Source: Hemerocallis citrina (taxonomy: Eukaryota; Streptophyta; Magnoliopsida; Asparagales; Asphodelaceae). Taken from it: DNA of 64,000 nucleotides. The position numbers and the translations under genes are program-made. Every line of letters begins with the position of its first letter. Within the stretch, counting starts at the first letter, position 1. The DNA lies in assembly GCA_017893485.1 (NCBI GenBank), contig CM030365.1, forward strand, positions 31,952,289 to 32,016,288, given 5' to 3'. The notes under the pieces were generated by a model. It had not been told where the DNA came from and did no database searches. It worked only from the letters and a program-made list of their open reading frames with translations. This document shows, in pieces, positions 56,688 through 64,000 of this stretch.

Positions 56688-57088
56688 TGTAATATCCCGG
56701 TCTGATATTAAAAATTATTATTTTTATTATTATTTCGGAATTAAAATATTTTTGGTGAAGATTGTTTAGTTTAACTAATAAAAATAATCCGTAAAAATAC
56801 ATGTATGTACGTATATGTATTGTATCAATTTCGTACTTTTGTACAAAATCATGTAGTATGTGAATTTGGAAAAATATTTATTATTTTTAATCAATGATGA
56901 TCAAATTGGAGGGCTAGGATTAGATTCGGTGTTGATTGCAATATATATTTGCATATAAAATATTTAATTGTTGAGCCACAAAGAGAGAGAGACTTGGCTC
57001 TCTCTACCACATCTCTCTCTCTCTCCCTAACCTATAACTTGGCCGGCCAACCAAGGGGCAAAGCCCCATTTCACCTCATTTCATCTCA
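56688..57088 (+). repeat. LTR fragment I2 (5' end)
   Basis: Starts TGTAATATCCCGG and has the words seen in I1. It then has a TCTCTCTC-rich stretch and GGCCGGCCAACC near 57042. It is cut at about 57088, where LTR H sequence begins. No coding. Confidence 0.55.
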
Positions 57089-59527
57089 TACAGTCACTAT
57101 ATCATCAACTACTCCAGTCAATCTCTTAAACCCTAGCTTGTTAATTATTTTATCGATGCAACATTACAATATGCAATTTGAGACATTTAGACGAACGATA
57201 GTAACAATAGAAGAACAATAGGATGATAATTTGGATTGGACAATTAGAATGATGTCAATACGACATTAGGATCATGCAATGCAATATATACACTTTAATT
57301 CATGCAATACTATGATGTGGGAATAATTAAATTAAAAAAAACTGAAAGATGAAATTCTGGACAACAAGAGGTCAATGTACATAAATCAGTTTTTCCACTG
57401 CTACAGAAATTGAAAATTGAAACCGTTAGAAGTTCTGAAAACTAGAATTCCACACGGTTCCAACGCATATTTACAATACAAAATCCTACAGCAGTAACTA
57501 GGTCAAATACATCATTCTTTACAGATTCCATGTTCAGGCAGAAAATCAACATCAACTTGTTATATTTTTAGAATCAGCAAAAACTCAATAATAAATTCAT
57601 TAAAAATATTTATTAGACTCCTAAACATGTTAACTAACATTCTGAAAATTTTCAGAGCAATATTTTAATATTAAATCAATCTTTAAATAGATTAAACATG
57701 AATCATACAAGAACCTGAAATTTCGGAATAAAAAACACAGTAGTAGTAAAACGATCATAACTATTGCTATACAACTCGAAATTCAGCAATTCAAGATGTT
57801 CTAGAAACTAGAAATATAGGGCTACATCTCTTATTTAGAAAGTTATTTATTTTGAGATCAAATACTGGGTCGAAAACATCAGGCACAGACTGCAAACAAC
57901 ATACAGGTTTTTGGGTATTTTTTATGAAATAAATTAATTAAACATGATGGATATCGATTCTATAGTCAATAGATCTTATAATCAGCATGATGGGTGTGAC
58001 AGCATGATAATTACAATTAAAACACACACATACACTATTTTAACAACAATCAAATATCAATCAATCATTCAAACATACAACCTAGCATTAGTTTCTACGA
58101 TAGATTATTTATGTAGCGATTATATGAATAACCCTATTATCAATTCTATATGAATGTATGAAAGATTCAATATTTGGAGTCAAAAGTGGCATGGAGTCAA
58201 GAATATTGGGGTTAGCTCGTATAAACCCTCAATAGACCAAACAAAAGATAATCAATACAACGATATGATAAACGATTAGGATCTACTTGCGGAATTTCAA
58301 TTAAACATGAATTTGATACAAGATTCAATTCAAGAGGAAAGTGAATTGCCTTATAGACGATTAATTTGAATACCAAGAATAACGAGATGAGAATCCCGGA
58401 GCAACGAACCCACGAACACATGAAATAACACTTGTATACTACGTACAAATGAAACCGAAAGCAATAGCAGCAATAGAGCAACGACAGCAAGAGGGGAAAG
58501 AACAACAAGCCATGGAGGGAGCGGCAGATCTAGCGGTGGCTGATGGTGGGTTAGGGCCGTCAAACGGCATGGAGGCTGGGGCTCGGCTGGCTGATGTCGA
58601 GGGGGGTCCCGACATCAATCGTTGCGGTTGGGAGGGGAACCAGCAGAGGCGTCGAGGGCGGGATCAGAGCATTGATGGCAGCGCTTGGGAGGAGGGTGGC
58701 AACGCTCGAGATTGACAGGATCTGGCTGAGGCTTAGTGGTGACCGTGAGGTGGTTCGACGGGAAGGGGGGCTCGACGGAGTTGGGCTGTTGTGCAGATCG
58801 GGGAGAGAGAAACTCGAGGAGAAAGAAAGGGGAGAGAGTAGATGATGGCTAGGAATTGTATTTTTGTGTTTTTAGGGTTTGTATTAGGGTTGTAATTATA
58901 GAATACAATTAGGATGTTGGGTTAATGGTTTAGGATCCAATAATAACGGGTTTGGGTATAGAATAAATTGCAATTGGGTTTTAGGTTCAATAAGAGATGG
59001 GTTTGAAGGTAATAGGGTTCATAATCCAATAAAATAAAATCCACAAAATAGATAGTCCAACAAGAAGAAAAGAATAGCTTATGAATCAAAAATTGAAATC
59101 CAATTAGATAAATAAATAGTACAAATGGAAACAATATAAGTTGGCTCGAAAATAATTTAGGGTTTGCCAAGAACAATAGATCAAAATAATTCAATAGATG
59201 AATTTTAAGAAATAATCAAGAAATAACAATTAATAGTTTTAATCATAATAAGAATAAAATTATATGACAAATTAGTATTCAGGTTTAACAATTTCATTAA
59301 AATAATCCAGCAATAATAATATATTTGATTTAGGCTCAAAATAAACAGCCGATCAATCAGAAATAGAAAGTAAGATTAAAATACACCATTATTCGAAATG
59401 AATAAAATTTGTGATTAGAAAACACTTTAATGAAAGACCCAGAACGAATTTAGCACAAAATAAATTTATAAAAATCAAATTATAGAAAATACACGGAAAA
59501 TACTTATTAGCAGAAATGGGGGTTACA
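57089..59527 (-). repeat. Giant LTR H, 3'-truncated
   Basis: On the minus strand it starts TGTAACCCCCATTTCTGC at 59527 and is collinear with LTR F through about 57089 (landmarks AGTGACTGT, AGAGATTGACT, TTTCGAGTTATGC). The last 1 kb or so, including the GGGGCGTGACA end, is missing. Purine-rich frames at 58449-58845 lack any domain and match the C-rich leader of LTR F in the opposite sense. Confidence 0.7.
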
Positions 59528-62500
59528 AATACTTTTAACTTTTAAAATCATTCTAAAATTTGGGAATATTGATTAATCATGACAACAAGATGCTACCTCA
59601 CACATCGTCATAGATTTCAACCGTTTGATGTTTGAAGTGGTTTTGAGCATAAATGTGCTACAATCAGGATCCAGGCTAATCTTATTCCATTTTTCAATTT
59701 TCAAAATCATGTCTAATTTTTGTGCAATTATTATTCTAAACAATGAGACACTCTCTTATTTATTTTCCAAAATTTCAACCGTTTGATGTTCGATGTTGTA
59801 TGCCTCGAAATCGGCTGCAATAAGGATGCCGACTAAAATTCGTCCATATTTTAAAATTTAAAAGTCATTCCAAATTTTGTGTACTATGTTTATTCGTTAC
59901 AAGGAGCTACTAATTGACATATTTTCATAAATTTCGATAGTTTGAAGTTCAAAGTTGTTTTGAGTCGAAATGTGCCGCAATTAGACTGCTTGGAATACTT
60001 TGTACATATTTAAAAATTTCAAAATCATGCCAAAGTTTGTGAACATTGATTATTCTTGAAAGCGATGTGCTACCTCATATATGTTAGTAAATTTCGACCG
60101 TTAGAAGTTCGATGTTGATTTAAGGGGAAGTGTGTTGCAATCAGGATACGACCTAAACTTAGTCCATTTTTTTCAAATTTCAAAACCATGTCTAATTTTG
60201 TGTACCATTATTATTCTTAACAATGAGTTACTCCAAAACTTACTTTTGTAAATTTCGACCGTTTGATGTTCGATGTTGGTTATGACTCGAAATGTGCTGT
60301 AATAACTATGTGGGCTAAAGTTTGTGTATTTTTAAAAATTTGAAAGACATACCAAATTTTTTGCACAATGATTATTCATTACAAAAAGCAACTACTTGAC
60401 ATATTTTCGATAATTTTGACTGTTTGTAGTTTGAAGTTGTTTTCAGTCGAAATGTGATGCAATTAGGATGCGAGCAAAAGTTCGGACATATTTGTAACTT
60501 TTAAAATCATGCCAAATTTTGGGGACATTGATTATTCTTGACAACGAGGTGCTACCTCACATATCTTCGCAAATTTCGACAGTTTGATGTTGGAAGTTGT
60601 ATTGAGCAGAAATGTGCTCCAATCAGGTTCCGGGCTAAACTTATTCCATTTTTCGATTTTCAAAACCATGTCTAATTTTGTGTACATTTATTATTCTTAA
60701 CAATGAGCTACTCCTTTATTTATTTTCCTAAATTTCGACTGTTTAATGTTCGATGTTGTTATGACTCGAAATGGGCTGTAATAAGGATGCCGGCTAAAAT
60801 TCGCCTATTTTTTAAAATTTCAAAGTGATACCAAATTTTGTGTCCAATGTTTATTTGTTACAAGGAGCTACTACGTGACTTATTTTCGAAAATTTCGACC
60901 GTTTGAAGTTTAAAGTTGTTTTGAGTCGAAATGTACATCAATTAGGCAGCTTGCAATACTTTGTACAAATTTGAAAATTTCAAAATAACGCCAAAGTTTG
61001 TGAACATTGATTATTCTAGAAAGCGAGGGGCCACCTTACATATCTTAGTAAATTTCGACCGTTAGAAGTTCGAAGTTGTTTGAGTGGAAGTGTGCTACAA
61101 TCAGGATACGAGCTAAACTTAGCCCATTTTTTTTTAAATTTCAAAACCATGTCTAATTTTGTGTACAATTGATATTATTAGCAATGAGCTACTCCCTCAC
61201 TTATTTGTGTAAATTTTGACCATTTGAAGTTCAATGTTGTTATGACTCAAAATGAGCTGCAATCAGGATGCGGACTAAAGATCGACCATTTTTTGAAATT
61301 TCAAAGCATTCCAAATTTTGTGTACTATGGTTATTCATTACAAGGAGCAACTACTTGAAATATTTTCTTAAATTTCAATCGTTTGAACTTCGAAGTTGTT
61401 TTGAGTGGAAAGATGTATAAATTAGGATGCTGGCAAAACTTCTTACACATTTTAAAATTTAAAATCTTGCCAAATTTCTTGAACATTTATTATTCTTGAA
61501 AACAAGGTGCTACCACACATATCTTCGTAAATTTCGATCGTTTGAAGTTCGAAATTGTTTTGAGCGGAAAAATGGGATGATCAGGATGCGAGCTAAACTT
61601 AGTCCATTTTTTCAAATTTCAAAACCATGTCTAATTTTTTGTATGATGATTATTCTTAACAATAAGCAACTCCCGTATTTATTTTCCTAAATTTCGACCG
61701 TTTGATGTTCGATGTTGTCATGACTCGAAATGGGCTGCAATAAGGATGCCGGCTAAAGTTCGTCCATTTTTTAAAATTTCAAAGTCATACCAAATTCGTT
61801 GTACTATGGTTATCCGTTACATGGCGATACTACTTGATATATTTCCATAAATTTTGATCGTTTGAAGTTCAAAGTTGTTTTAAGTTGAAATGTGCTGCAA
61901 TTGGGCTGCTTGCAATACTTTGTACATATTTGAAAACATCAAAATCATGCCAGAGTTTGTGAACATCGATTATTCTTTAAAGCGATGTGCTACTTCACAT
62001 ATCGTAGTAAATTTCGACCGTTAGAAGTTTGAAGTTGTTTTGAGTGGAAGTGTGCTACAATCAGGATACGAGCTAAACTTAGCCCATTTTTTTAATTTTC
62101 CAAACCATTTCTAATTTTTTGTACAATTGATATAATTCACAATGAGCTACTCCCCCACTTATTTCCGTAAATTTTGACCGTTTGAAGTTCCATGTTGTTA
62201 TTACTCGAAATGAGCTGCAATAAGGGTGCGGCTAAAGTTCGTCCATAATTTGAAATTTCAAAGCATACCATATTTTGTGTACTATGATTATTCATTACAA
62301 GAAGCGACTACTTGACATACAACTTAGAATTTGTTTTGAGTGGAAAGATGCGGAAATTAGGATGCTGACAAAACTTCTTACATATTTTTAAATTTTAAAA
62401 TCCTGCCAAATTTTCTGAACATTGATTATTCTTTAAACAGAGGTGCTACAACACATATTCTCATAAATTTCGATCGTTTGAAGTTCAAAATTGTTTTGAG

Positions 62501-64000
62501 CGAAAAATTGCTGCGATCTGGATGCTAGTTAAACTTAGTTCATTTTTTCAAATTTCAAAACCTTTTCTAATTTTGTGTATTATGATTATTCTTAACAATT
62601 AGCAACTCCCATATTTATTTTACTAAACTTTGATCGTTTGATCTTCGATGTTGTTATGACTCGAAATGGGCAGCAATAAGGATGCCGGCTAAAGCGTCCA
62701 TTGTTTAAAATTTCAAAGTCGTACCAAATTCTGTGGACTATGATTATTCGTAACAAGGAGCTACTACTTGATATATTTTCATAAATTTTGATTGTTTGAT
62801 GTTCATAGTTGTTTTAAGTCGAAATGTGCCGCAATTTGGCTGCTTGCAATACTTTGTACATATTTGAAAATTAAAAAACCATGCTAGAGTTTGTGAACAT
62901 CGATTATTCTTTAAAGCAAGGTGCTACTACAAATATCTTAGTAAATTTTGATCGTTAGAAGTTCGAAGTTGTTTTGAGTGGAAGTGTGCTGCAATCAGGA
63001 TACTAGCTAAACTTAGCCCATTTTTTTAAATTTCAAAACCATGTCTAATTTTGTGTACAATTGATATTATTAACAATCAGCAACTCCCTCACTTATTTTC
63101 ATAAATTTTGACCGTTTGAAGTTCAATGTTGTTATAACTTGAAATGAGCTACAATCACGATGCGGGCTAAAATTCGTCAATTTTTTTAAATTTCAAAGCA
63201 TTCCTAATTTTGAGCACTATGGTTGTTTATTACTAGGACCAATTACTTGACATATTTCTTAAATTTCAATCGTTTGAACTTCGAAGTTGTTTTGAGTGGA
63301 AAGATTCGGAAATTAGGATGCTGGCAAAACTTCTTACATATTTTTAAATTTTAAAATCATGCCAAATTTTCTGAACATTGATTATTCTTGAAAACGAGGT
63401 GCTACCACACATATCTTCGTATCGTTTGATGTTTGAAATTGTTATATGTGGAAAAATGTTGCGATCAGGATGCGAGCTAAAGTTAGTCCATATTTGCAAA
63501 TTTCAAAACCATGTCTAATTTTGTGTATGATGATTATTCTTTACAATGAGCAACTCCCATATTTATTTTCCTAAATTACAACCGTTTGATGTTCAATGTT
63601 TTTATGACTCGAAATGAGCTGCAATAAGGATGCCGACAAAAGTTCTCCATTTTTTAAAATTTCAGAGTCTTACCAAATTCTGTGCACTTTGATTATTCGT
63701 TACAAGGAGCTACTAGTTGATATTTTTTTGTAAATTTTGGTCGTTTGAAGTTCAAAGTTGTTTGAAGTAGAAATGTGCCGCAATTTGGCTACTTGTAATA
63801 CATTGTACATATTTGAAAATTTCAAAATCATGCCAGAGTTTGTGAACATCGATTATTCTTTAAAGCGAGGTGCTACTTCACATATCTTTGTAAATTTTGA
63901 CCGTTAGAAGTTCGAAGTAGTTTTGAGTGGAAGTGTACTGTTATCAGGATACGAGCTAAACTTACCCCATTTTTTTTAGTTTTCAAAACCATGTCAAATT
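59528..64000. repeat. 160-bp satellite in hexameric higher-order repeats
   Basis: A core such as TTTCGACCGTTTGAAGTTCG, then AAGTTGTTTTGAGT, recurs about 28 times at about 160-bp steps up to the right edge. Monomers follow a fixed order. The type with AAAACCATGTCTAATTTT recurs every 456-481 bp (60183, 60662, 61143, 61621, 62101, 62557, 63035, 63505, 63985). Within that series, the CGTTAGAAG variant followed by GGATACGAGCTAAACTTA recurs only every second time (about 60101, 61062, 62021, 62951, 63903). The full unit is therefore six monomers, about 955 bp. One monomer is deleted in part near 62316. No coding potential. Confidence 0.9.

Noticed and set aside
58449..58845. Open frames of 88 and 83 codons, Gly/Arg/Glu-rich
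   Set aside because: They lie in the purine-rich leader of LTR H, which is homologous to the C-rich part of LTR F. The reading frames are not conserved between them.
59528..64000. CRISPR-like array
   Set aside because: The regular spacing is of about 160-bp monomers that are similar along their whole length, with no unique spacers. This is eukaryotic satellite DNA.

Overview
This window looks like a repeat-only stretch of a large plant nuclear genome. I found no confident host gene, rRNA gene or intact tRNA gene. Nearly all of it is explained by plant transposon classes: Ty3/gypsy and Ty1/copia LTR retrotransposons, TRIM-type miniature LTR elements, plant LINEs, Mutator-like elements (MULEs), a Helitron, MITEs and a satellite array. 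The FAR1-type transposase and the tRNA-iMet primer sites point to an angiosperm. I cannot name the species.

Layout. 1-2019 is the 5' end of a minus-strand Tat-like gypsy element (LTR, primer site, gag). 2020-8480 holds LTR fragments, a 3.4-kb solo LTR (2855-6299) and a small Helitron. 8819-23910 is a deep nest. A long-TIR MULE contains a minus-strand giant solo LTR (C, 9757-22166). LTR C contains a three-LTR TRIM array (12251-21330, perfect AGAAA target duplication). The array contains a TA-flanked MITE and two more giant solo LTRs (A in plus, B in minus). A second TRIM (22500-23890) sits in the right TIR of the MULE. 23916-37600 is another nest: LTR D holds LTR E (perfect GGAAT duplication), which holds a truncated LTR F, and D also holds LTR G (perfect TGTTG duplication). 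37600-45056 holds a MuDR-type fragment, two 5'-truncated LINE insertions and two damaged copia elements. 45057-47382 is a plus-strand Tat-like gypsy LTR, gag and protease. 47526-56536 is a 9-kb MULE with about 510-bp TIRs and a three-exon FAR1-type transposase gene. 57089-59527 is another giant LTR fragment (H). 59528 to the right edge is a 160-bp satellite organised as six-monomer higher-order repeats.

How the parts relate. The giant LTRs (about 3.3-4.3 kb, TGTAA...TTACA or similar ends, 5-bp duplications) share one architecture: a TATA box about 540-675 bp in, a splice-donor-like site shortly after, a private minisatellite, and an acceptor-like site near the 3' end. Three of them (A, B, C) also carry a pair of tRNA-like A/B-box modules at the same distance (about 1.6 kb) from the 3' end. 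The TRIMs share their terminal bases and iMet primer site with these LTRs, so they were probably mobilised by the same chromovirus-like machinery. The only nearly complete gene is the MULE transposase at 48676-51119. It keeps its FAR1 zinc finger, SWIM finger and C-terminal knuckle, but it has lost the first catalytic aspartate and has an in-frame TAG before the knuckle.
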